Both the position numbers and the translations under genes were made by a program. A stretch of DNA of 64,000 bases from assembly GCF_039544165.1 (NCBI RefSeq), contig NZ_BAABLD010000002.1, positions 434,001 through 498,000 on the forward strand, written 5' to 3'. This DNA comes from Viridibacterium curvum. Its GTDB lineage: Bacteria > Pseudomonadota > Gammaproteobacteria > Burkholderiales > Rhodocyclaceae. This document shows positions 18,165 through 26,636 of the stretch, piece after piece (the stretch's first letter is position 1; each line of letters opens with the position of its first letter). Below the pieces are notes generated by a model. It was not told the DNA's origin, did not search any database, and saw nothing but the letters and a program-made list of their open reading frames with translations.

Positions 18165-18512
18165 ATGATCACGCTTTACGGTATCCCCAACTGCGACTCG
18201 GTGAAAAAGGGTCGCACCTGGCTAGACGACAAAGGCATGGCCTACGCCTTTCATGATTTCCGCAAGCAAGGCCTGGATTCGGCCTTGCTGAAAGGCTGGC
18301 TGAAGCAGGCCGACTGGAAGGTCCTGCTCAACACCAAGGGCACGACCTGGCGCAAGCTGAGCGAAGAGGAACGCACCAATCCTGATCTGGCCAAGGCCAC
18401 CGAGCTGATGCTGGCGTACCCCACGCTGATCAAGCGACCTGTCGTTGCGCATGCTGGCGGTCTGCTGGTCGGTTTTGACGCAGAACGCTGGCAGGCGGAG
18501 TTGTCGGCATGA
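18165..18512 (+). CDS. ArsC/Spx-family YffB-like reductase
   Basis: 115 residues with thioredoxin fold. N-terminus ITLYGIPNCDSVKKGRTWL has the single active-site Cys (residue 10) of the YffB branch, and LIKRPVVAHAGGLLVGFD is the conserved cis-Pro region. It lacks further Cys residues, so it would depend on glutathione if it is a reductase; no arsenic genes are nearby and arsenate reduction should not be assumed. Stop overlaps the hslO start (ATGA). Confidence 0.85.
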   Translation: MITLYGIPNCDSVKKGRTWLDDKGMAYAFHDFRKQGLDSALLKGWLKQADWKVLLNTKGTTWRKLSEEERTNPDLAKATELMLAYPTLIKRPVVAHAGGLLVGFDAERWQAELSA

Positions 18513-19375
18513 GCAATTCAACCGATCTGGTACATCGTTTCCTCTTTGACGATCTCGACATCCGTGGTGCGCATGTACGCCTTGGCAGCAGCTGGCAAGC
18601 AATCCTCGCCGGGCGCGATTACCCCGCCCCGGTGAGTGCCGTGCTGGGGGAAATGTGCGCCATCTCCACGCTCATCGCAGCCAACCTCAAACAGGCTGGC
18701 CGGCTGACTTTCCAGCTCAGTGGTGACGGCCTGGTGCCCATGTTGGTAGTGGACTGCAATTCGGCACTCAACCTGCGCGGCTATGCGGCGCTGGAGGCGA
18801 CGGTGCCCGCCAATGCCGATTTGTCGGCCTTGCTGGGCAACGGACGTTTGCTGATGACGCTGGACCTTGGGCAAGGTCAGGCCAAGCCCTTCCAGAGCTA
18901 CGTCGCCATTGAGGGCAAGGACACCAGCGAAGTCTTCGCGACTTATCTCGAGCGCTCCGAACAGTGCGAAACCTGGTTGATGCTTGTGGCCGATGATCAG
19001 GTCGCCGCCGGTTTCTTTTTGCAGAAACTGCCTGATGCAGATCGTCGCGATGCCGATGGCTGGTCACGCATCACACAACTGGCACAAACCATCAAGCGAG
19101 AAGAATTGCTGGGACTGGATGCCGAGAGGCTGCTGACGCGCTTGTTCCACGAAGAAACGGTTCGTTTGTTCGAGCCCGGCAATGTGACGCATCACTTTCC
19201 GCCTGACCCGGACAAGATCACAGCCATGTTGCGCAGCCTGGGCCGCGAGGAGATTGAACGCATCCTGGCCGAGCATGGCGAGGTCCAGGTCAGTGATGAC
19301 CTGTCGAACAACCACTATCGCTTCAGCGCTGACGAGGCTCGGCGACTGTTCGACGAGCCGCCTACCCTGCACTGA
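18509..19375 (+). CDS. hslO: Hsp33 chaperone HslO lacking the zinc-binding cysteines
   Basis: 288 residues, normal Hsp33 length and domain order. The N-terminal domain has GEMCAISTLIAANLKQAGRL and SGDGLVPMLVVDC; the linker and C-terminal region keep ITAMLRSLGREEIERILAEHG and NNHYRF. In E. coli Hsp33 the redox switch uses C232, C234, C265 and C268. Aligned by eye, these are F230, P232, D263 and S266 here, so the zinc centre is absent. The frame is intact, so this is substitution rather than damage. The protein may be a constitutive or otherwise regulated chaperone. Co-transcribed with terC and the ArsC-like gene; terminator directly after. Confidence 0.9.
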   Translation: MSNSTDLVHRFLFDDLDIRGAHVRLGSSWQAILAGRDYPAPVSAVLGEMCAISTLIAANLKQAGRLTFQLSGDGLVPMLVVDCNSALNLRGYAALEATVPANADLSALLGNGRLLMTLDLGQGQAKPFQSYVAIEGKDTSEVFATYLERSEQCETWLMLVADDQVAAGFFLQKLPDADRRDADGWSRITQLAQTIKREELLGLDAERLLTRLFHEETVRLFEPGNVTHHFPPDPDKITAMLRSLGREEIERILAEHGEVQVSDDLSNNHYRFSADEARRLFDEPPTLH

Positions 19376-19405
19376 AAAAAGCCCGGTCTTGCACCGGGCT
19401 TTTTT
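19375..19405. terminator. bidirectional terminator after hslO
   Basis: 13-bp perfect stem AAAAAAGCCCGGT / ACCGGGCTTTTTT with a five-base loop. The first arm overlaps the last base of the hslO stop codon. It separates hslO from the convergent gene at 19421-19876. Confidence 0.92.
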
Positions 19406-19420
19406 ACATCCTGCGTTGAT

Positions 19421-19876
19421 TCAGCGATCCGCCCGCAACTCGGCAGGCGTGTCGTCATGATCGCCGTGCGGATGATGCCGCCAGGCTTCGATGTACACCG
19501 TGTTGGACTGTTTGATGAGACGCTGCGGTGCCTGCATGTTACGCAAACGGGTTTCTTCGCAAAAATGCGTCAGCATGCGTAGTGCCTTGGCGTAAAGACT
19601 GTGATCCAGCACGAATCCGGCCTCGACGAGCAGGGATTCGATTTCCTCCAGCGAATGCTCGGCAAGGCTGTAGCGCAGGTGCAGGGACTCGGGATGCTCG
19701 GAGAGTGAGACTGCGAGACCCGGCACGCATTGCAGCAGCGTCAAGGCTTTGGCGGCTTGTTCGCCATGTGCACTATCCAGACGCAATTCATGGCTGCAAA
19801 GCAGATCTTCCGCATCGGCGTCGTGACTGCGGTGCTTGCGGCCCGCCAGACGATAAGCAGTTTCACGAGGCATCAT
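19421..19876 (-). CDS. hypothetical protein with possible HMA-like fold
   Basis: 151 residues, not recognised. The middle (AAKALTLLQCVPGLAVSLSE ... LRYSLAEHSLEEIESLLVEAGFVL) has the beta-alpha-beta pacing of heavy-metal-associated domains, but without CxxC. The C-terminal part is charged and ends in a His/Asp stretch HHPHGDHDD. ATG 19876 is preceded by AAGGAG nine bases upstream, which fixes the start; the longer frame to 19915 lacks support. It lies 61 bp after ctpA on the same strand and may belong to the gpmA-envC-ctpA transcript. Metal binding is only a guess. Confidence 0.7.
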   Translation of the reverse strand: MMPRETAYRLAGRKHRSHDADAEDLLCSHELRLDSAHGEQAAKALTLLQCVPGLAVSLSEHPESLHLRYSLAEHSLEEIESLLVEAGFVLDHSLYAKALRMLTHFCEETRLRNMQAPQRLIKQSNTVYIEAWRHHPHGDHDDTPAELRADR

Positions 19877-19937
19877 TTCAAGACACTCCTTCGCTGCACG
19901 CGCCGATGGGCGCAAAACCGAACCTGCTACCGGCTGA

Positions 19938-21347
19938 TTACTTCCTGGCGCTGACCGCCGGCGCGGACGCCGAGGTCGGCACTGCCAGCGGCAGCCCCTT
20001 CAGATGCAATATAGCCTGAGCCAGTTGCCAGTCATCTTTGCTGCCGAACTCAGGCGGCGGCTTCAGGCTGTCCTTGTCATCATCCTTCTTGCGCGCCGGT
20101 TGCGGAGTCGGGGGAACGAAGGGTTCCGACTCGGCCTCCTTCGGGTTGGCCAGATGCTTGGGCAGGTCGGCTTCGCGTGTGTGGCGATCGACCGAGTCCG
20201 GCGTCTCTTCGACAGTGATGTCCGGCACGATGCCCTTGGCCTGGATCGAACGGCCATTCGGCGTGAAGTAACGAGCGATCGTGAGCTTCATCGAGGTCTG
20301 ATCCGCAAACTTCATCTGGGTTTGCACCGAAGCCTTGCCGAATGTCTGCGTGCCGATGACGACAGCACGTTTGTAATCCTGCAGCGCGCCGGACACGATT
20401 TCAGACGCTGAGGCCGAACCGCCGTTCACAAGCACCACCATGGGCACCGACTTCAGCGCGGGCGGCAGGTTCTTCAGCACGTCACCACCTTCACCACGCG
20501 AATAGGCTTCAGGCACGGCCTTGTATTCTTCGCGGCCAACCGAGCGGCCTTCGGTGTAGACCACCAGCGAGCCCTTGGGGACAAAAGCTGCCGTTACGCC
20601 CACGGCGGCGTCGAGCAAGCCGCCCGGGTCATTGCGCAGGTCGAGCACGAGGCCTTTGAGCGGCCCCTGCTTGTAGAGCTCGCTGATCTGGCGCGACATG
20701 TCGGCCACGGTGCGTTCCTGGAACTGCACAACACGTACATAGCCGTAACCAGGCTCGACCATCTTCGAGCGCACACTGCGCACCTGAATGACTTCGCGCA
20801 CCAGCGGCACATCGAAAGGTGTCTGGCCTTCACGGAAGATGGTCAAGGTAACCTTGGTGCCGGGCACGCCACGCATCTTCTTGACTGCCTGGTTGAGCGT
20901 CATGCCCTTGACGGTAACGTTGTCGATCTTGATGACGAGGTCGTTGGACTTGATGCCGGCACGGAAGGCCGGCGTACCTTCGATGGGCGACTCGACGCGC
21001 ACATAGCCGTCCTTGGGTTCGACCTGCAGGCCGAGACCGCCGAATTCGCCGCGGATGCTCTCCTCCATCTCCTTGCTGCCTTCTTTGTCGAAGTAGGCGG
21101 AGTGCGGATCGAGACCCGAAACCATGCCGCTGATCGCATCGTCGATGAGCTTTTTGTCTTCGACCTGATCGACGTACATCTGCTTGATGCGATTGAAGGC
21201 TTCGGCAAGCTTGCGCGATTCTTCAACCGGTAGCTGTGCGGCAGGCACTTCACGGTCGGCGCGCGCGGCAAAGTTCAGGCTGATCAGTACGCCGATGCAG
21301 ATGCCGCTGAATACCAGGCTGAACTGTTTGATCTTGCTGCCGCTCAT
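19938..21347 (-). CDS. ctpA: C-terminal processing protease, S41 family
   Basis: 469 residues: an N-terminal signal/anchor helix (SLVFSGICIGVLISLNFAA), a PDZ domain near 95-175 (EFGGLGLQVEPKDGYVRV), then the S41 protease core with nucleophile Ser in NGGSASASEIVSGALQD and the general-base Lys in TFGKASVQTQ. Periplasmic serine protease that trims C-termini, often of murein enzymes or their regulators. A lysine/proline-rich tail with a final Ala-rich segment follows the core. It lies 33 bp after envC; gpmA-envC-ctpA is a recurrent order in proteobacteria, linking it to cell-wall hydrolase control. Confidence 0.94.
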   Translation of the reverse strand: MSGSKIKQFSLVFSGICIGVLISLNFAARADREVPAAQLPVEESRKLAEAFNRIKQMYVDQVEDKKLIDDAISGMVSGLDPHSAYFDKEGSKEMEESIRGEFGGLGLQVEPKDGYVRVESPIEGTPAFRAGIKSNDLVIKIDNVTVKGMTLNQAVKKMRGVPGTKVTLTIFREGQTPFDVPLVREVIQVRSVRSKMVEPGYGYVRVVQFQERTVADMSRQISELYKQGPLKGLVLDLRNDPGGLLDAAVGVTAAFVPKGSLVVYTEGRSVGREEYKAVPEAYSRGEGGDVLKNLPPALKSVPMVVLVNGGSASASEIVSGALQDYKRAVVIGTQTFGKASVQTQMKFADQTSMKLTIARYFTPNGRSIQAKGIVPDITVEETPDSVDRHTREADLPKHLANPKEAESEPFVPPTPQPARKKDDDKDSLKPPPEFGSKDDWQLAQAILHLKGLPLAVPTSASAPAVSARK

Positions 21348-21380
21348 CTTGACTCCGTCATCAGGGGGTAAGGCCGCTGA

Positions 21381-22682
21381 CTACTTTGCTGCCACCCACC
21401 GCGCGGGGTCGGCGGGCTGTCCGCGATGCCTGATCTCAAAGTATAAACCCGATTCTTCCTGACCTCCGCTTGCGCCCACACCGGCAATCGGCTCGCCCAT
21501 GCGAACCGTCTGCCCCGGCGTCTTGAACAAGGTGTCGTTGTTCGCATAAATCGTCATATAGCCGTCGCCGTGGTCAACGATGATCAGGTTGCCGAACCCC
21601 CGTAGCCAGTCGGCGTAAGCCACCTTGCCGTCGGCCACAGCACGCACTTCTGCACCTTCCGCAGCACGGATGAAAACCCCGCGCCACTGGCTGCCATCTC
21701 CCCGAGGACTACCGAAACGGCCAAAAAGTTCTCCTTTGACCGGCCAGCGCAGCTTGCCCTGCAGCCGGGCAAAGTTGCCGCTGGCGACTCCGGGCTCGGC
21801 AGCTTCCTGCACCTGGCGTCCGGAGGACGCTGCTGAGGACGTGCTGGACGCAGCCTTGACTGGTGCGCTGCTGCGACTTGCGGAAGCTGCACGGCGTGAC
21901 TTGCGTTCAGCCTCTTTGGCGGCGTTCTCGCGTGCAATGCGCTCAAGCCCCTGCAGCAGCTTTTCCAGCCTTGCCTGGCTGCGTATCAGTTGCTGTACCT
22001 CACGCCTCTGGACCTTCAGCCGTTCGGCGACGTTCTGCAGCATGCGCTGGCGTCTTGCGCGCTCTTCCTGGAGCTTCTGCTGCTCGCCATGTCGCTCTCC
22101 CTCCAGCCGCAAAAGCTCGGCACGACGGGCTTCGGCGTCGGCACGCACGATCTGCAGGTCTGCCAGGGTCTTTCGGGCGGCTTCGATGGCCTGTCGTCTT
22201 TCCGCCGCAATCTGCTCCAGATAGTAGGCGTCGCGCGCCATCTGGTTCGGGTCCTGCCCGCCAAGAAGGCGCCTTGCGCCAGCCTCGCCGCCCTCGACAT
22301 AAATGCGGTATAGCGTCGTACCGAGTTGTTTGCGCGATGCGGACAGCCGGGTTTCGAGTTTGTCTGTCTCGCTCTGCAGACGCAGGATTTCCCTGTCCAT
22401 TGCCTGACGGTCATTGGCGATCTCGCGCAGGCGCCGCTGGGCGTCCGAAATGGCACGATCCGTGTCAGCCAGTTGCTCAATAACTTCGCCCTTGTCTTCC
22501 TCTCCACGCGAGATCTCGTTCTGCAGGCTGCGGATCTGTTCGCGTAATCCCTTCAGGGTTTCCCGGCTCTCTGCCGCCTGAGCCTGCACGCTGGCGCCCT
22601 GGGCATGGACAACAAAAAGGCCCGCACTCAGGAGTGCGAGCCCTTTCAGCCAGCGGGATGAACCGCAAATGACCCCGATCAC
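21381..22682 (-). CDS. envC: murein hydrolase activator EnvC
   Basis: 433 residues: signal peptide, about 230 residues of coiled coil rich in Arg/Glu/Gln (KGLREQIRSLQNEISRGEE onward), an Ala/Ser-rich linker, and a C-terminal LytM (M23-like) domain beginning LRWPVKGELFGRFG. The domain is degenerate at the metal ligands: WRGVFIRA replaces the usual His/Asp segment, as in EnvC, which activates amidases rather than cutting murein itself. Acts at the division septum in the periplasm. The start is GTG at 22682, overlapping the gpmA stop (GTGA). Confidence 0.92.
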   Translation of the reverse strand: MIGVICGSSRWLKGLALLSAGLFVVHAQGASVQAQAAESRETLKGLREQIRSLQNEISRGEEDKGEVIEQLADTDRAISDAQRRLREIANDRQAMDREILRLQSETDKLETRLSASRKQLGTTLYRIYVEGGEAGARRLLGGQDPNQMARDAYYLEQIAAERRQAIEAARKTLADLQIVRADAEARRAELLRLEGERHGEQQKLQEERARRQRMLQNVAERLKVQRREVQQLIRSQARLEKLLQGLERIARENAAKEAERKSRRAASASRSSAPVKAASSTSSAASSGRQVQEAAEPGVASGNFARLQGKLRWPVKGELFGRFGSPRGDGSQWRGVFIRAAEGAEVRAVADGKVAYADWLRGFGNLIIVDHGDGYMTIYANNDTLFKTPGQTVRMGEPIAGVGASGGQEESGLYFEIRHRGQPADPARWVAAK

Positions 22683-23428
22683 GCCTTGGCTTTGCCCTGG
22701 TTGGCTACAGCGGCCATGGCCGCCGCAATGGCGTCCGCATCGCCCAGATAGTAATGCTTGATGGGCTTGAGATCGGCGTCCAGTTCATAAACCAGCGGTT
22801 GCGCCGTCGGGATATTGAGGCCGACGATCTCGTCATCAGCCACGTTGTCCAGATACTTGATCAGCGCGCGCAGGCTGTTGCCGTGAGCCGCAATGATGAC
22901 GCGCTTGCCTGATTTGACGACGGGAGCGATGGTTTCGAGCCAATACGGTACGAAGCGGGCAACGGTGTCCTTGAGGCACTCGGTGCGCGGGAACTCGCCC
23001 GGTTTCATGTCGGCGTAGCGCGGATCGTTGAGTGTCAGGCGCTCGTCACCCTCTTCCAGCGCTGGCGGCGGAATGTCGTAGGAACGACGCCACACCAGCA
23101 CTTGGTCGTCGCCGAACTTGGCTGCCGTTTCAGCCTTGTTGAGGCCTTGCAGCGAACCGTAGTGACGCTCGTTGAGGCGCCAGTGGTGCACAACCGGAAT
23201 CCACAGCTGGTCGAGTTGTTCCAGCACGCCGTTGAGGGTCTTGTTGGCGCGCTTGAGAACAGAGGTATAGGCGATGTCGAAGCTGTAACCCTCCTTCTTC
23301 AGCAGTTGGCCTGCCGCAACGGCCTCGGCGACACCCTGTTCAGTGAGGTCGACGTCGGTCCAGCCGGTAAAACGGTTTTCCTTGTTCCAGGTGGATTCAC
23401 CGTGGCGCATCAATACGATCTTGTACAT
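22679..23428 (-). CDS. gpmA: 2,3-bisphosphoglycerate-dependent phosphoglycerate mutase
   Basis: 249 residues, the dPGM length. The phosphohistidine motif LMRHGESTWNKENRFTGW is at the N-terminus and the second catalytic His is in IIAAHGNSLRALIKYLD. Interconverts 3- and 2-phosphoglycerate in glycolysis and gluconeogenesis. First gene of gpmA-envC-ctpA on the minus strand; a divergent rhodanese gene lies across a 247-bp gap. Confidence 0.97.
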   Translation of the reverse strand: MYKIVLMRHGESTWNKENRFTGWTDVDLTEQGVAEAVAAGQLLKKEGYSFDIAYTSVLKRANKTLNGVLEQLDQLWIPVVHHWRLNERHYGSLQGLNKAETAAKFGDDQVLVWRRSYDIPPPALEEGDERLTLNDPRYADMKPGEFPRTECLKDTVARFVPYWLETIAPVVKSGKRVIIAAHGNSLRALIKYLDNVADDEIVGLNIPTAQPLVYELDADLKPIKHYYLGDADAIAAAMAAVANQGKAKA

Positions 23429-23675
23429 GTGTCAGCTTCTGCCAGATGGGTTTCAGGGAGAGATGTGACCGCGGCAGGCGTTCGCGCCGCTGCCGGGATT
23501 GGTGATATTGTATCGGATCAACTGCGTGCGCTTGAATCGCGATCAAGGAAATGATCGCCCGCCCGGCAGATCATGACCTGCCTTGATGAGTCAGACTGCC
23601 AACGTTGCAATTCCTGCCCGTACCCCCATCTGTTTCGTTCGACCCGTCTTCGGCTTTCATACACTTTCCGCACAC

Positions 23676-24086
23676 ATGGATTTCCTGCTTCAACACTACA
23701 ACTACCTGTGGCTTGCCATCGCCCTGACCTCGGGCATCCTGCTTTTCGGCCCGATGCTGCGCGTCAACCCCAACGCCATCTCCCCCCAACAGGCCGTGCT
23801 GCTGCTAAACCGTGAAGATGCGGTGGTGATCGATGTGCGCGAACAGGCTGAATATGCGTCGGGCCACGTGCCGAACGCACGCCACATCCCGCTTAAGGAA
23901 ATTACGGATCGTGCTGGCGAACTCAAGAAGTTCGCCAAGCGTCCCTTCATTGTCGTCTGCCAGAGCGGCAACCGCTCTGCGGCGGCGCTGGACGCCCTGC
24001 GCAAGGCCGGATTTGAGCGCGTGTTCAACCTGAGTGGTGGCGTGGCGGCATGGAAAGAAGCCGGCCAGCCCCTCTCCCGTGCCTGA
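23676..24086 (+). CDS. membrane-anchored rhodanese-like sulfurtransferase
   Basis: 136 residues: one N-terminal helix (YLWLAIALTSGILLFGPML) and a single rhodanese domain with active-site loop CQSGNRSAAA and VIDVREQAEYASGHVPNARH. Likely transfers sulfane sulfur or senses persulfide at the inner face of the membrane. The frame extends to 23583, but MDFLLQHYNYLW at 23676 fits relatives better; neither start has a strong ribosome binding site. Followed nine bases later by grxC, a common rhodanese-grxC-secB-gpsA order in betaproteobacteria. Confidence 0.88.
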   Translation: MDFLLQHYNYLWLAIALTSGILLFGPMLRVNPNAISPQQAVLLLNREDAVVIDVREQAEYASGHVPNARHIPLKEITDRAGELKKFAKRPFIVVCQSGNRSAAALDALRKAGFERVFNLSGGVAAWKEAGQPLSRA

Positions 24087-24095
24087 AGTCTTGCG

Positions 24096-24356
24096 ATGGC
24101 TGTCAAAGTCCTGATGTATGCAACGGGCGTCTGCCCTTACTGCATCCGAGCGGAGCAACTGCTCCGCCGCAAGGGGGTCGAGGAGATCGAGAAGATCCGT
24201 GTCGACACTGACCCGGCCCGACGCGACGAAATGATCACGCTGACCGGTTTGCGTACGGTTCCGCAGATTTTCATAAATGGCAGGCACATTGGCGGCTGCG
24301 ATGATTTGTACGCACTTGATCGCGAGGGCGGCCTGGACCCCTTGCTGTCAGCCTGA
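24096..24356 (+). CDS. grxC: glutaredoxin 3
   Basis: 86 residues with the dithiol active site CPYC at 13-16 and the glutathione-binding TVPQIFINGRHIGGCDD. Cytoplasmic glutathione-dependent disulfide reductase. It sits between the rhodanese and secB genes, matching the order known from E. coli yibN-grxC-secB-gpsA. Confidence 0.96.
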   Translation: MAVKVLMYATGVCPYCIRAEQLLRRKGVEEIEKIRVDTDPARRDEMITLTGLRTVPQIFINGRHIGGCDDLYALDREGGLDPLLSA

Positions 24357-24398
24357 ACCCCTTTTCATACCCACACTTCAACCTGGACTGTCTAAAAA

Positions 24399-24857
24399 AT
24401 GGAACAACAAGACGCGCAGCAACCCGTGTTCAACATCGAGAAGATCTACGTGAAGGATCTCTCGGTCGAGGTGCCCAACGCGCCGCAGATCTTTCTGGAA
24501 CAGAAGGATCCGAGCATCAACGTTGATCTGTCGACCAGCGCTACCCCGCTCGAAAACGGTTTCTTCGAAGTCGTCCTGAAAGCCACTGTGACCGCCAAGC
24601 TCGAAGACGAGCGCACCGTATTCCTGGTCGAAGCCGCCCAGGCCGGCATTTTCCTCATTCAGAACATCGGTCAGGAAGACATCCAGCCCGTACTGATGGT
24701 GGGCTGCCCCAACATTCTGCTGCCCTACCTGCGTGAAACCGTATCGTCGGCTACCAACCGTGCTGGTTTCCAGCCCGTGATGCTGACCCCGGTGAATTTC
24801 GAAGCGCTGTACATGGCGCGTCAGCAACAGCTGTCGCAACAAGCCGGCAACGCCTGA
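24399..24857 (+). CDS. secB: protein-export chaperone SecB
   Basis: 152 residues, normal length. Typical segments are VFNIEKIYVKDLSVEVPNAP near the N-terminus, LVEAAQAGIF and CPNILLPYLRETVSSATNRA. The tetrameric cytoplasmic chaperone holds preproteins unfolded and hands them to SecA. Part of the grxC-secB-gpsA run, with one extra gene before gpsA. Confidence 0.97.
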   Translation: MEQQDAQQPVFNIEKIYVKDLSVEVPNAPQIFLEQKDPSINVDLSTSATPLENGFFEVVLKATVTAKLEDERTVFLVEAAQAGIFLIQNIGQEDIQPVLMVGCPNILLPYLRETVSSATNRAGFQPVMLTPVNFEALYMARQQQLSQQAGNA

Positions 24858-24872
24858 GACAAGCCACTGCCA

Positions 24873-25307
24873 ATGCGTCGGCTCAGCTTTGCCATCGCCC
24901 TGCTCTGTTCGATGACCAGCGCTTCTGCGCTGGAATTCGTCAGTCTGGCGAACAATGCCATCGTGCTCGATGCCAATTCGCGTCTCGCCAAGCCGCAGTT
25001 CATCCTGCTCAAGGGCACACCGGTCGAACAACTGGTCGTGCTGGAGAGCTGGGTGAAGCTGCGTGAGGCCAGCGGTGGCATTGGCTGGGTGGAACGCAGT
25101 GCCATATCGGCGACCCGCTCAGTCATCGTTACCGCGCCTACGGCTGACGTCAGGCAAGCCGCGACGCCAGACGCCCCTGTCGTTTTCAGCGTGACGCGCG
25201 ACCTGTTGCTTGAACCCGTCGACAAACCTGTTGGCCCCTGGATCAAGGTGCGCCACCGCGATGGGCGCTCAGGCTTCATCGAAGTCCGGGCTGTCTGGGG
25301 ACTCTGA
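24873..25307 (+). CDS. secreted SH3-domain protein
   Basis: 144 residues: signal peptide (RRLSFAIALLCSMTSASALE) then two SH3-like halves. Segments such as KGTPVEQLVVLESWVKLREASGGI-GWVE and WIKVRHRDGRSGFI are typical of bacterial SH3b modules, which often bind peptidoglycan. Periplasmic by prediction; the exact role is unknown. It ends one base before the gpsA start, so the two are surely co-transcribed. Confidence 0.78.
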   Translation: MRRLSFAIALLCSMTSASALEFVSLANNAIVLDANSRLAKPQFILLKGTPVEQLVVLESWVKLREASGGIGWVERSAISATRSVIVTAPTADVRQAATPDAPVVFSVTRDLLLEPVDKPVGPWIKVRHRDGRSGFIEVRAVWGL

Positions 25308-25308
25308 C

Positions 25309-26295
25309 ATGCAGATTGCCGTTCTCGGCGCGGGTGCCTGGGGTACCGCGCTGGCAATGAGTTATGCCGCCGGTGGACACGCCATAAGGCTGTGGACACT
25401 CGATGAAAAGCACGCCTCGGACATGCGTGCCCAACGCATCAATCAGCACTATCTGCCCGGCCTTACCCTCTCAGACAACATCCAGATCAGTTCTTCTCTG
25501 GATGAGAGCCTGCAGGATGCCGAGCTGATTCTGATCGTGACGCCCGTAGCCGGTCTGCGCCCGACGCTGACCGCGTTGCATCAGCGTGGCAACAAGGTTC
25601 CCGTCCTGTGGGCATGCAAAGGCTTTGAATCCGGCAGCGGACTTTTGCCGCATGAGGTGGTCGCCGAAATTCTGGGGGCACTGCACCCCTGCGGCGCCCT
25701 GACCGGCCCAAGCTTTGCGGCTGAAGTCGCCCGCGGCATGCCCTGTGCCATCACGCTGGCTAGCCAGGATGCGGCCTTCGCAGCCGATTGGGCGGCACGA
25801 TTGCATCATCCCCTGTTGCGTCTTTATGCAAACGGCGATGTGATCGGCGCTGAAGTTGGTGGTGCTGTAAAGAATGTTCTGGCGATCGCAGCGGGTATTT
25901 CCGACGGCCTGGGTTATGGGCTCAACGCACGCGCAGCGCTGATGACGCGCGGGCTTGCGGAGATCGCCCGACTTGCAGAAGCACTCGGTGGGCGACGCGA
26001 GACCCTCATGGGCCTCGCCGGCATGGGCGACCTGATCCTGACCTGCACAGGAGATTTGTCACGTAACCGTCGGGTTGGTCTGGCGCTCGCCGAGGGCAAG
26101 GCGTTGCCCGAAGTGCTCAAGGAGCTTGGTCACGTGGCGGAGGGTGTGCTCACTTGCGAGTTTGTCGTTGAGCGCGCTAACCGCTTGCAGGTGGAGATGC
26201 CCATTACCCGCCTTGTCCATGCGGTACTCAGTGGTCAAATTCCGGCGCGCAATGCGTTGGAACAGTTGATGGCGCGCGATCCGCGCCACGAGTAA
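25309..26295 (+). CDS. gpsA: NAD(P)-dependent glycerol-3-phosphate dehydrogenase
   Basis: 328 residues. N-terminal Rossmann motif VLGAGAWGTALA, then GPSFAAEVARG and the catalytic Lys in GGAVKNVLAIAAGISDGLG. Makes sn-glycerol 3-phosphate from dihydroxyacetone phosphate for phospholipid synthesis. The frame extends back to 25210 inside the SH3 gene, but MQIAVLGAGAWG at 25309 is the family start. Confidence 0.96.
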   Translation: MQIAVLGAGAWGTALAMSYAAGGHAIRLWTLDEKHASDMRAQRINQHYLPGLTLSDNIQISSSLDESLQDAELILIVTPVAGLRPTLTALHQRGNKVPVLWACKGFESGSGLLPHEVVAEILGALHPCGALTGPSFAAEVARGMPCAITLASQDAAFAADWAARLHHPLLRLYANGDVIGAEVGGAVKNVLAIAAGISDGLGYGLNARAALMTRGLAEIARLAEALGGRRETLMGLAGMGDLILTCTGDLSRNRRVGLALAEGKALPEVLKELGHVAEGVLTCEFVVERANRLQVEMPITRLVHAVLSGQIPARNALEQLMARDPRHE

Positions 26296-26636
26296 GCCCC
26301 TCTCCCGACAGGGAGTCCCGATTTGTTCTGTTCCGGGCGGCAAAACTTGCCTTTTTGCATGTCAGGTGACTTCCGTTTGTGATGGACTGCAGACCCTCAT
26401 TGCAGCACATTGCCCCGCAAAATCGCCGCAAAGCATTGATATAAAAATGCTTTTTGCACATCCGCCGGCGCCGACGAACGGTCAGACCGTGCAGGTCACC
26501 TAACCCTGCAGAAGCCGGCAAAAGTCGCCGTAGTTGCACTCACAGGGCGGGAATTACAGCTTCTTGAAGCTCCCCGCCAAGCCGACCGCGAGGCACGGCG
26601 AAGTGAGAAACGCACATACATACAAGGAGCAGTACC
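26296..26636. other. 341-bp region upstream of flagellin
   Basis: No gene. It holds a weak hairpin just after gpsA (CTCCC-GACA-GGGAG, 26302-26315, no T-run) and a bulged hairpin at 26428-26457 around GCAAAGCATT / AATGCTTTTTGC. A long leader before flagellin is expected to hold its promoter, but I found no sigma-28 or sigma-54 element of correct sequence and spacing. Confidence 0.55.

Noticed and set aside
18165..18512. Arsenate reductase arsC
   Set aside because: The protein has the YffB/Spx-type N-terminus and no arsenic resistance genes nearby.
19421..19876. Calling the gene a heavy-metal transporter subunit
   Set aside because: The CxxC metal site is absent and there are no transmembrane helices; only the fold pacing is suggestive.
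26428..26457. Hairpin GCAAAGCATT / AATGCTTTTTGC as a terminator or small RNA
   Set aside because: The stem is AT-rich with a bulge and no following T-run beyond its own arm; weak evidence either way.
26501..26521. Possible sigma-28 promoter before flagellin (-10-like GCCGGCAA)
   Set aside because: Six of eight bases fit the -10, but there is no TAAA at 15 bp; other candidates (GCCGACGA at 26470, TAAA at 26442) also fail on spacing.
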